Assembly (NCBI GenBank): GCA_932521035.1
Contig: OW051492.1
Span: 5,022,001 to 5,086,000, forward strand
Direction: 5' to 3'
DNA: 64,000 nt
From: Oscheius dolichura
Taxonomy: Eukaryota > Nematoda > Chromadorea > Rhabditida > Rhabditidae
The notes beneath the pieces were generated by a model. It saw only the letters and a list, made by a program, of their open reading frames with translations, was not told the DNA's origin and did no database searches. Positions 33,630 through 45,120 of the stretch are shown one piece after another; within the stretch, counting starts at the first letter, position 1, and each line of letters begins with the position of its first letter. The translations under genes were made by a program, and so were the position numbers.

Positions 33630-36600
33630 ATGGAAGAGGAATTCGATTTAGAACAAATAGATAGAGACATGCGTATGGAAAGAATCCGTCAGTCCTCATC
33701 AAAACTAACGTGGGACGGATTTGGCCAAGCCTTGAAAAGAAATCTAATGGTAAGTTTTTGATTAGAATTTGCTAACTATTGATTTTTAGGAGAAAAAAAT
33801 TGTATTTGATGCTGATAGTCGCATAGATGTAATACAAGCTATCAGATATTTGCGAAAGCATGTTCCAGGTTTGATTTATTGTTTTGTACACGATATTTTT
33901 TTTCAGTAGATGCGAATGCTGATCTTATGGATCAGTTAAAACAGCTGTCCGACAGTTTAGAGTAAGTATCTCAACCACTATAAAGACATATATTTTCAGA
34001 TGTACTTTCACTCATGAGAATAACCGTGTAGTTATCAAAAATGTCGAATTACACATGGAAATTTTGATAGAACAGAAATTGGTGAGGTTTTTCTGTTGCT
34101 AATCCTCTTTGTTCTAGATTATTCAGTGTATGATAGGTTTTTTCGGAAGACCACTTATCGATAGCCCAGAAGGCAAAGAGCTTTTGAGTAGAAACGACTA
34201 TGAAAGTCTACGAGACGCTATTGACTCGATACTCAACGTTATACCTACCTCGAATAACAGGTAAATTCTTTGTGGTGACATTTTCTTAATTTGCCGTGAT
34301 TTGATATCTGTAGTATAATTTCGATTTTACTGTTGTAAGAGCTCTCCAGTAAATTTTCATGTATTTTTTTTAATTTTTAAAAACTGATTTCCTACTCTAA
34401 AAGAAAAATTAACATATACAAAATTGCCTTCAGCTCCGATCGACTAACCTATGTCTCATCGTTAGAACTGGTCGAAGGATGGCTATCGCAGCAGAATGCA
34501 CAGCCTGTGTTTGATCGAATAAACACATCGCCCTATGGTTACTTTATAAAAAGGGATTCGCTTCGCCCTTCTAGGATTTACTACTTTGTAGACGCTCATT
34601 ATGAAAACGCTACGAACCGAAAGAGTTTTGAGTACAAATTAGGTAAGATACACAAAAGGTAAATAGAAAGATATCATTCAGATCACAACCTTCCTTACCT
34701 TGAACTATCAATTGTCGCACATGACGCAGAACTCGAACAGCCAGTCGGTTCACTACAGTGAGTTATGGGGGCAAGCAGCAGCATAAGGGTTTCAGTGACC
34801 CTTGGAGTATGAAGAGGAGGCTGCACGTCTGTTATTGTCTTCGGTTTTCTGTCCCAATATTGCTTTCCGAATCTACTTGGTATCATTTGCACAAATATCT
34901 AGCCAGACATTCCGTAGTTCGTCAACATGTAAACGCTTTCGTATACACCAGTGACTTTGATTTCAAGGTAACGATCAAAAGAAAATCAGGAGAAACGTAT
35001 AATTCAGAACAACGAATTAGTACTCCGTACAAACTTTCCTTCTCACATCGTACAACATCGATATTCGATGGGTTTAGATGCCTTGAAAGATGAAAAAGAC
35101 GTCGTCATCGGGGAGCTTTATGTAGAGAATATAAAAAATCTGGATAAAGTGAGAATATTACCCACAAAGAAACAAATAATGTTTCCAGATTCTCACCCTT
35201 CTTCGAGCCCAACAAGTTCACAATACTTTATGGGAATCCGTGCTGTGTGTGACAAAGGGTACTTGGAAAGGAGGAGACACCGTGAAAATGAAGCTCTGGG
35301 CAATGCCTGGTCGGTTCGAACTCCAATTCTACTCCAATGAGTGTCTCCACCTCGGTAATAACCTCATTACTCAATAGAAAGAGACGGTTTAGTGAAAATA
35401 GAACAGAACAAGGAGATCCAAAAGTGGGGGGTCACCCTTTCAACCTCAGATGGTCGCTCCCTCTCAACAGATATCGACGGAGAGCTCACTTCTATCCTCA
35501 ACAGGTACTAGTCCAACTAAAGATAGATAACTACTTTTTGAAGAACTCACAGCATTCCGTGTGTAATGGTCAAGGCCATCTCGGCCATCGGAGCCAGCGC
35601 CTCGCCCGACCCGGCGGCCGTCTCCATCGACGATTCAGATGTTGTGTCTGCCTTTATGGATAAAGTTGGCGACTCTTGGTTACCTCGACTGAAACGGGTC
35701 GTGCCGGACATTGAGCCGGCGGTGTCGGTCAGCGAGGAGGGCAGTCCCATGGGTTTCCTGGCCTCGTTCAAGGAGGTCGAAGATATCCTCGTCCCCATTC
35801 CGACCCGGCCGGAAGCGCTTCCTCGAACCTCGACTCGTCTTCACTCTGAACCGTACGCGAATGCCTTTTCCGACTTGGTACGGGTGCAGGCTGGAATCGG
35901 AACTAATTTTTGTCTTTAGGATGCCATTTGCCAAATGGCCAACTCCTGGGACGGCGACGGCAAATCGACGACACCCCTGCAGTCGGCCAAGTTCGATTCC
36001 AGTCCTGCTCCCCGTCCCGGCGGTCCTCTTCCTCCCGGCGGTATCACCCAGCTCAGTCCTCTTGAAAATGCTCGTCTCCGAATGGCGGTAGGTCCTTCGC
36101 CTGCCTCTCCTTCTTGTGTCGTGTTCCCTGACAAGTATTCTTTTCGAGACAAAAGTCTCTTTAGCACAGTGTCAGTGTCGCTTCCTCCGGTCTGCCGTCC
36201 ACTCCGGACATCTTCGACTTCCCCGACGACCGGTCCGGCGGCAGTGGTAGCAGCTATCCGTCTCCCTCGCCCCACACGAATCCCTTCAGTGTTGGGAGTC
36301 CCAATGCTCGTGGAGGTTGACATTCACCTGAATATTTATATTTACCGATAATTGCAGCTGGGGGGAAAAGAAGAACTCGGCGGAAGGCGGCCAACGTGGG
36401 CGACCGTACCGCGTCGACGGACTCCAACGCGCCGGAGCCGATAAAGAAACCGAGAAGTGGGAAAGTGCGGGGCAGACAAAACGGGGCATTTTAGTGTCGA
36501 ACAAGCCGAGTATGATGGCGTCGTTGAGGGGAAGGGGCAGGGGATCGAGGAAGTCATCCGGCCTGCCCATCCCTGAAATGGAGAGGCCGATGCTCCAAAG

Positions 36601-38341
36601 GTCGTACAGCGACTACACGGCCACTCATTGTAGGCACTCTCCTCTTCATTTATTTGACTGTATTTCAGCATTCCCGCCAACCCCCACCCATGTGGAATCC
36701 CCGGTGCCGGAGGAAGACTCAGACGATGAGGCCTGTGACCCCCCGCCGCCGCCCAAGAATCTCGACTCCCTCATCGAGGAGAGAGCCGCGGCAGCAGCGG
36801 CAGCTCATCCCGCTCCTCCACCGGCTCGTCACACCACTCAGACGGCTCTCGCCTCGCTGCTGGCCACAACCACGGCCGCTGCCACCTCGGGAGATCTCGA
36901 TAAAAGGATCCAGCCATCCAGGAAGACCAGCCTCGAACGCCTCCTCGGACACAAGAAGTCCTCCGCGTCCATCCTCCCGCCGCCGCCACTCCTCAAGAAG
37001 CCGATCTCCCTCGTCAGGTATGCCCTCTCTTCTTTTCTGATCACTTTTCTCTCTTTACAGCGATATCTATGATGATGGTCTGGACTCGCCCCCGCTTCCC
37101 GGTCCGTCCTTCCCCACCCTGACACCGGCGGTTCAAGGGCCGTCGATCCCCCTCCCTGCCCAGATGGCTGCTGTCCTCAACCAGACGACGATCAAAGTCG
37201 AGCCACCGGCCTTGAATTCACCCAAACTGGAACCCCCCGAGACAAAACCGGAAAAGATTGATCCGAACAGCAAATTGATACTCAAGGTATCCTCCCGGGG
37301 AATACGGTAGCCACTGCTATTTCCAGATCTCCAAACAACGATCCTCTCCGTCGGTGGACCACCAGAAAAACAAAATACCGATAATTCCACCGACTTCGAT
37401 GGGGGAGAAGGTGAAGACGGAGAAGGAAAAAGAGAAGGGAGAACGGCGAAAGAAGGAGAGCCGGCCGAGAGAGGACAAGAAGGAACGGCTGGAGAGGACG
37501 AGGGAGGACAACCGGAACAAGAAGAGGAAGGGAGACATCAAGGAGAAGATCGACAGGGACCATAAGAGACACAAGGTAGGCCGGGGGGATGGGACAGGGC
37601 CGAATGGAACTGTTGCAGGCGGACGCTCCTCTCCCGCCCAAGATCGACTCTCTCTCCTCTCTTCCCTTCCTCCAGCAATCCACTCTTCCCCAGAACTTCA
37701 AGATCCCCAAGGTACATCCTGTCTTCCTTTTTTATTCTCAATCGCTTTTAGAAAGAAGACAAGGACACCCCGAAGGACCCCGTCACCCCCACGACACCCT
37801 TCACCCCCACCCTCACCTCCCCCTCCTTCTCATCAGGTTGGCCTCCTCCATCCCTCTTCTATCCAGTCCGTTCAGGTGGCTCCTCCGGCCATACCCTGCC
37901 CCCCATGAACAAGCCGATCATCAAAAAGAACCCGATCCCTTCTCCGGCCCATCTTCGGCTGAACATTCCCATCGTCCAGCCGGCCACCTACCTGCCCAAG
38001 AAGAGTCAATCAGACTCGAACAGAAGGTTTGCCTTGCCTCTTTCCCCGAACAGAAAATGATGTTCAGATCCAGTGGCGGGAGTTCCTCTTCCTACCTAGC
38101 CTCACTCTCCTCGATCCCCCTACCCAAGGGACCCGAACCGCGGGAACGATCCAATTTCTCGGATAGGTCAAGTTTTCCGAGTCGGTGGAGCAGGCCTTCC
38201 CAACAGGTTTCGTCTTATGCTCAGCCTCCTGTCCATTCTCACTCGTCAGTCCATTCTCAACCGCCACCGCGGTTAGTTTGTGATCAATCCAGTGCAAGTC
38301 TTTCCCGTCTAGATCTCCTTCTCCGGATGCTGTACAAATAG
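33630..38341 (+). CDS. MED1: Mediator subunit 1 (MED1/TRAP220-like)
   Basis: About 20 exons. The N-terminal half matches the MED1 core: WDGFGQALKRNLMEKKI, TSPYGYFIKRDSLRPSRIYY, CYCLRFSVPILLSESTW, ILTLLRAQQVHNTLWES and ELQFYSNECLHL. The C-terminal half is disordered, Pro/Ser/Lys-rich. It contains a strongly basic segment (LILKISKQRSSP then runs of Lys/Glu/Arg) and three LxxLL-type motifs: LASLL (about 36848), LERLL (36932-36946) and LDLLL near the C-terminus. Mediator bridges DNA-bound activators and RNA polymerase II, and MED1 contacts nuclear receptors through LxxLL helices. The reading frame crosses from AT-rich to GC-rich DNA at about 35.5 kb, and codon use shifts within one protein. The intron at 34261-34432 is longer than usual. 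Confidence 0.87.
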
Positions 38342-38536
38342 ATGATACAAATAGCCCAGAGGACTCTTTACGGATAGCAGAAGAATGAGTTCTTATTGTG
38401 ATGTACAAATTTCTATATATTGATTTCTTCTCACTTGCCGGGTAAAACTTCTATCATTCAATTATTACTGAGCTGAAAAAGAGGAAAAGGTTTATTATAA
38501 ATCAATTACAGATATTATAAAAATGGAAAGAAACTA
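38342..38536. other. convergent 3' ends of MED1 and STARD7
   Basis: 195 AT-rich bases between the two stop codons. GC content drops within the first tens of bases after the MED1 stop. Confidence 0.5.
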
Positions 38537-40273
38537 TTATACGTGCAGTGGTGCGCACATAGATATATTCTGCTTGTTAATACCCGGAATAAGCTCTGCC
38601 TCTTTCCGTCTACAACTAGATGCTTCTATTCGGTTATTCTCTTCTTGTTCACTTTGGGACGAATCTGCCGAATTATTTGCCTCTTTCTCTGGCTCTGGAA
38701 CTTCAGAAGCAGGACGGTGGAACTTGTCCAGTACTGAATCTAACTTTCTCTCACTCAACTCTAATTGTAATGCTGCATTATGAACCTGAAAATATTCCAT
38801 TTGGCTGTGCAAAGAAAATGTTTGAATTTCAAGTGTAAATAAATAACCTGTTTCAAAAAGTAGGGTCCGCCTTGATTTACAATCCAGTTATAAAGATAAC
38901 GTGGTATATTAGCCTCAGGGTTATCAGAATATGTTAAAACGTAGTCTGAAAATTACCGATTTGATAAATAAAGTTGATGACATACCTAAGCCATGCTCAT
39001 TCCAATCACCATGAGCTCGAATTATCATTCTTGAACTATACGTAGCTACACGGATGTTAGAAGTGTTGGATATTGATGGAACTACTTCTTTCGGAACCAC
39101 TACGCTTTCTACGACTACCAAGTGTTCATCCTCATCAATCCATGTTCTTCGCACATAAACATATTCCCTGGCATTCAGTGGATAAGGAAATTTGGAAATC
39201 CACCGCAGTAGCTAAACATCGTAATTAATTTGATCTGTTTTAGTATGTGAAGCTGGTGAATATACTTACTTCTTGTTCATCATTTTGAGAGATCAATTCC
39301 AGACTTATTATATTTCCATCCCACTCTTTTCTATAAGACAAATCATTTTGAGCATCTGAATAAGGACGTAATGATCAGCCCAACTATTACCTAGAAAATT
39401 TCTTGGGGAAATGTCATAATATGATCCGGCACATTTGTACTCATAAAGATCTCCAGATTCACTTAGTTTCCTGGAAGTCGTTGTTGACATTCCAAAAGAA
39501 TGATTACCTTCGCAGTGCACGGAAATCGGGTTCCTTAGCTAATACCTCCCAATTTTGTCGCTGCTCATTCACAGGATCTAGGATTATTCACGTGGTCACA
39601 TTCCTATAATTGAGTAAATACCAAATTCTTTTATCGTCGCTGAAGCACTTTCAAATTTTTCATCAGGTACTCCATGGTCTTTGAATGAAAACCCCGCAGC
39701 GAGAGCAAACAAGAGCTTGGGATCAGCTGTATATCTAGACAAATATTATGACTAGTAAAATGAAAGTTAACCTTTGTATGAATTTTGTTTTCCTAAAGAA
39801 GATTTGCTTATAGTTGTTCCAGAAATTGAGTGGTCTACTGTTTATCTGAAAGTTGCTTGAATGTTGAAATTTGTGAAATACAAAAACTTACAGTAAAGAA
39901 ATTCTTGTTGAGCGCAAATTTCAGTATATATCGACAGAATTTGGGGAATTTTCCAGAAAATACCATCTGTAATAAAGAAATGAAGTGAGCTTACTGAAAG
40001 AAAACGAAATGGAAAGGATATGCATGCGAGTATTTGGTGAAGTAAACCGGTGCAATGGCACTTTTGGCTCTCACACACACTCAGTAAAAACGCTACAATA
40101 CTATGTATAGGAAAAGTTTTTTGTCGTTGTTGTTCGTGGGCTCGCTTTGACTGTTGTTGTTTCTGCACAGGCTTTCCCTTCTTGATTGCCAATAACTTCC
40201 CCTTTGTTACAGCTTTCTTCGAAAAGCATACAGTGTTGCATCCGATACTGCAACATTTGTTGCATACACTCAT
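38537..40273 (-). CDS. STARD7: START-domain lipid transfer protein, STARD7-like
   Basis: Eight or more exons. The START domain shows LRRKLSESGDLYEYKCAGSY, REYVYVRRTWIDEDEHLVVV, VATYSSRMIIRAHGDWNEHG and DYVLTYSDNPEANIPRYLYN, close to vertebrate STARD7, a phosphatidylcholine transfer protein of mitochondria. The C-terminus is acidic and disordered. The start is uncertain. The conserved part can begin at ATG 39966 (MVFSGKFPKFCRYILKF). An upstream Cys-rich frame starting at 40273 can be joined only through a 28-nt intron, shorter than any other accepted here. It is transcribed divergently from NAT10. Confidence 0.82.
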
Positions 40274-40452
40274 TTGTTATTTTTTACTTTCTATAGTTCT
40301 CTTCTGCACTTTTTTTAGTATGCGTTTTTGATCGGTCTTATCACGGCTCAATCACTCTGTTGAAAATGTGTGCATAACCTCCTTTTTAAAATCTTATATA
40401 CGTCTTTTTTGACAGTTACTTATTTATTTGTTCACTTTGCAGATCTAGAAAC

Positions 40453-43400
40453 ATGAGGCACAAGTTAGACAATCGAATTCGGACTCTGATTGACAATGGT
40501 GTTGCCACCGGTCACAGAACACTTTTCGCAATAGTTGGAGACAAAGGTCGTGACCAGGTCAGTTTGTTTCTTCTTTCTTGATTTGGACAAAAGTATTAAG
40601 GTGCCTATCCTTTATCATATATTAACGAAAGCCTCTGTTGCTGCAAGGCCGTCTGTTCTATGGTGTTACAAAAAAGATCTTGGTTTTACCACTCATAGAA
40701 AGAAGCGCGTAAAAGAGCTGAAAAGGAGACAAGCAGTTAGCAACACAACAACTAATGTAATCTCTTTATAACTAACTCTAATCAACGGTTATAGGACAGC
40801 AATCCATTTGAGTCGTTTGTTTCTTCTACTCATATCCGCTATTGCTACTATAATGAAACGCATAGCATTTTGGGAAACACCTACGGTGCATTAGTTCTTC
40901 AGGTTTGTTAGGTTAGGTCCAAATTAGTTTTCTTTCAGGACTTTGAGGCATTGACTCCTAATTTGCTAGCGAGAACTATAGAAACAGTGGAAGGCGGTGG
41001 AATAATTATTTTTCTGCTGAAATCTGTGTCGTCTCTTCGGCAGCTATATACAATTTCCATGGATGTTCATAACCGCTACAGAACTGAAGCCCATTCACAA
41101 ATTGTTCCCAGATTCAACGAACGATTTATTCTTTCTCTTGCTAGCTCTCCAAGTATCGCAGTACTGGATGATCGACTTAATGTTCTACCCATTTCAAGCC
41201 ACGTTTCAACAGTTGAGCCAGTTTCAGGAATAACAAAGGTAAACTTTTCAGGTTATTCGGGACATTTCAGTTTTAGAATAATATTTCGACATCTGATGTT
41301 GAATTGAAAACGATGAAGGAAGCAATGAAAGACGCAAAGCCTATTGGTTCACTTCTAGCAAAATGTAAAACATGCTGTCAAGGCAAAGCTCTTTTAAGGT
41401 ATGACTGCTTTTAATAAGATTTTTTACAATATTCTTTCTCTTCTTCCCATTTTAACCCATATATTAGATTGCTTGATGTCATTACTGAAAAGACATTAAA
41501 TGCAACATGTTCTCTGACTGCAGCCCGTGGCAGAGGAAAGTCTGCTTCATTAGGTATGTCTATGAACTTTCAATACTACTTTTTACAGGATTGGCCTTAG
41601 CGGGAGCTATTGCATTCGGTTACACGAACATTTTTGTTACTTCACCTTCTCCTGAAAACTTGCGAACATTGTTTGAATTTGTTATGAAAGGATTTGACGC
41701 TCTAGAATATCAAGTAAAGCTGAAAGCGATCTAATATATATTTTTGCAGGAACATACCGATTACGAATTAATACAATCTACAAATCCCGAGTATCGAAAG
41801 GCTATTGTCCGCGTAAATGTGTTCCGTGAACATAGGCAAACGATACAGGTTTGCTTCTATAGGCTCTTGAATAGATATGTATTATTTCTAGTATATCCAT
41901 CCCACAGATGCTATTAAATTAGGACAGGCAGAACTTGTTGTAGTAGATGAAGCGGCTGCGATTCCTTTGCCACTTGTCAAAGAATTAATAACTGGTATTC
42001 AAAGAAATTTCCGTTTAATCTATTTTAGGGCCATATCTCGTATTTCTTGCATCTACAATAAATGGCTATGAAGGCACTGGGCGCAGCCTTTCTTTGAAGC
42101 TTCTACAACAGCTGAGAGAACAGTCAGCTGGTTCTGCAAAAGGCGAAAATGCTGTTCTCAGTAAAGGGCGGGTGCTTCACGAAATGTCATTAGATGAAAG
42201 CATTCGTTATAAACCAGGAGACATGGTAAATTTCATTCATTTAATCTATGTATTCTTTCCATTCAGATTGAACAATGGCTTAATCGTGTACTTTGTCTAG
42301 ATGCTTGTAGTAATAGTAGTTGTCTTTCATGCGGAACACCCCCACCATCAGAATGCGAGCTGTAAGCGAGGTGTAAGTACAAGACACCATAGTTTCAGAT
42401 TTTATGTTAATCGGGACACTTTATTTTCATTCCATAAGGCGTCCGAAATATTTCTGCAGCAATTAATGGGAATCTATGTATCAGCCCATTATAAAAATAC
42501 ACCCAACGATCTTCAGGTATCTTTCAGTGTTCTTTTTTCTAATTTATGCTTTTAAAGATGCTGAGCGATGCTCCTGCTCATCACTTGTTTGTTTTAATGG
42601 CTCCCGTAGAGAAAAGTCAAACATCTCTGCCTGAAGCTTTAGTCGTAATACAAGTTTGTCTAGAAGGAAATATATCTCGCGATTCTGCAACCTCATCCTT
42701 GGAACGGGGAAAACGTGCTGCTGGTGATCTGCTGCCGTGGACGGTTTCTCAGCAATTCTTGGTAGTTTATTCAATAAGGTTTCTAAGTAATTGGTTAGGA
42801 TAAAGACTTTCCCACTTTATGCGGAGCACGTGTAGTTCGTATAGCTGTGCATCCAGAATATCAGTCTATGGGATATGGATCCAAAGCCTTATCACTTTTA
42901 GAGGAATACTATTTGGGAAAAATGACATCATTAGACGAAAATCCTGCGAAGGAAAATATAAAAGTCGTAAAGGTATTTTTTTAAACTTTTATTTTACTTC
43001 TTTTTAACCGAATTTATTCAATGCTCTTTTAGAATTCGGATACCGTAGCTTTACTTGAAGAACAAGTTTCTCCGAGGGCTGATTTACCACCGCTGCTTCT
43101 TCGGTTAACAGAACGGCAAGCCGAACAATTAGATTATCTTGGTTTCTTCGATGATAATATGTTTTTAATAGAATTTTAGGGGTTTCTTTTGGATTAACTC
43201 TAAATCTATTGAAGTTTTGGAAAAGAAGCGCTTATGTCCCGGTATATTTAAGACAATCAGCAAACGATTTGACTGGCGAGTACACATGCATTATGCTCAA
43301 ACATTTGAACACAGGTGATTTAAAGTTCTTTTCATAACCACTTTTTAAGCAGATGATGAGAGCAAATCTTTATGGCTAACTGCTTACTGGTCAGAATTTC

Positions 43401-44360
43401 GTCGGCGTTTGACCCAGCTGTTGGCTTATGAATTTGTCAGTTTTCCTGCACAACTTGCAATGTCCCTGCTCCAATTAAAAAATAAGAATATTGAAAATGA
43501 GGATGTTCGCAAAGGTTTGGGTCTACAGTTATTTTTATGTGTAATTTCCAGTGTTAAACCGGCAAGAACTTTCCCTTTTTCTTACCAATTCGGACTTAAA
43601 AAGACTATCGCAGTATTCCCGAAATATGATTGATCACCAATTAATTACTGATCTTATACCATCCATTGCTAGACTTCATTTTGAGCTACGTTTGCCAGAA
43701 GATGCCAAATTGTCAGCTGTCCAAGCCGCAATTCTTCTTGGAAGAGGTCTGCAACATAAGACTATGGAGAAAATAGCATCGGAATTGGACCTTCCTGTAA
43801 ATCAAGTAGGTATTCATACTTTGAAAATAGAAATTAAACATTTTAGGTGCTTGCGTTATACAATAAGACCATGCGTAAAGTTTCTGGATGTTTAGATAAT
43901 ATCTGCACAGAATCTATAAAGACAGCAATTGGTGCTACAGGAGATGAACAAGGAGAAATAGCTAATCATTTTAAACCACTTTCGAAAACAATAGAGGTAG
44001 TTTTTTTTTTATAAAGACCATTTATTACTTCTGGCTTAGGAAGATCTCGAAGAGGCAGCAACAGAGATTAGAACAAGGCAAGAACGAGATAAAAAAGCTA
44101 TGCTAACAGAGTTCAGCCGAGAATTGAAACAGTATGAGATTACTGCTGATCAAAATGATCTTGAGGAGGCCAGTTTATCCGTGCAATCATACTGTTAATT
44201 GCTAATTCAGGCGTTTTCTAATGCTAATATGAAGTTCACTCAACCAATAAAAACAACAGTAAGTGTGAAGAGCAAAAGAGCACTGCCGAAAGCCAACATC
44301 CCTGATGAGAAAGATCCACACGCTAAAAGAAAGATGAAAATCAAAAAGCGCAAGTTCTAG
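40453..44360 (+). CDS. NAT10: RNA cytidine acetyltransferase NAT10/Kre33
   Basis: About 19 small exons. In order: N-terminal domain (HRTLFAIVGDKGRDQVPILY), the RecD-like helicase ATPase with Walker A in TAARGRGKSASLGLALAGAI, VVVDEAAAIPLPLVK, and STINGYEGTGRSLSLKLLQQ. The GNAT acetyltransferase region follows (VVRIAVHPEYQSMGYGSKAL), then the tRNA-binding C-terminal region and a Lys-rich end (KRKMKIKKRKF). The enzyme makes N4-acetylcytidine in 18S rRNA and, with THUMPD1, in tRNA, in the nucleolus. An acceptor-like CACTTTGCAG ends 10 nt before the ATG. AATAAATAAA follows at about 44410. The gene is AT-rich throughout. Confidence 0.95.
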
Positions 44361-45120
44361 GTTAAGCTATTTGTTGAATTTTGTTGTTGATCCATATGTT
44401 GTTATTGTTGAAATAAATAAATTTTTCGTAGTATAAGATATTCAATTGGAGGGCGCCATCCGTCACCGATCATCAAGTTGGCAGTTGTTTGCTTTCCTTT
44501 CCCGGGAACGTCAACTGCGAGCTGACTGTTGCAACCACAAACACCAGGTAAATATTGAAATGTCAAAATCTTTTTTCACTGCCAAAAACAGTTTGACCCA
44601 AAATGACCAGAAGGAGTTCAGCCTGTCAAGATGAGTTCACGGCCGGGCCCGAGGTTGATAATGCCATTAGATTATCAAAACAAGCAACGGAGTAGGCGGC
44701 CTGATTCATCGATCTTTCTATTTGAGGAGTTGCTTATCAGTCAGTCCCACAGCCGACTGGCCCCTTCCAAACTTCTTCCGGCCTTTCGAAAGTCAACTTT
44801 CCTCAAAACAGTCCTTATCGCCTCACTACCGTTGAGCAGCTCTTCTCCTCCTCTGACTTTTTCTAGTTATTATTACCAGGGGTACTGTCCTTCACAGTTT
44901 CTTGTTGCCCCGGGCAGATCCCTCCGAGGAGAGCCATCAACCGGAGGGAGACCCCATTCGACGTCTATTTTATGGGTTGTGCCCGTAAGGATAAACAGAT
45001 TCTGGAGGTGTTGCATGCAAATAACTGATAAGCTATCGATTTCCCCATTTTTTGGACTGTTTCCCTCTCGCCGAGTTCCCTTCGACAAATATCTACGGAT
45101 TAGAAGATTTCAGGTAGCCA
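44361..45120. other. interval between NAT10 and the CASPR-like gene; AT-to-GC boundary
   Basis: Contains the NAT10 poly(A) signal, then a rise in GC content near 44.45 kb. Short open frames at 44446-44634 and 44631-45281 have no support. TTTCAG ending at 45113, 7 nt before the next ATG, resembles a trans-splice acceptor. Confidence 0.45.

Noticed and set aside
35400..35620. Assembly chimera at the GC/AT step
   Set aside because: MED1 continues in frame with conserved domains through the step, so the two sides belong together.
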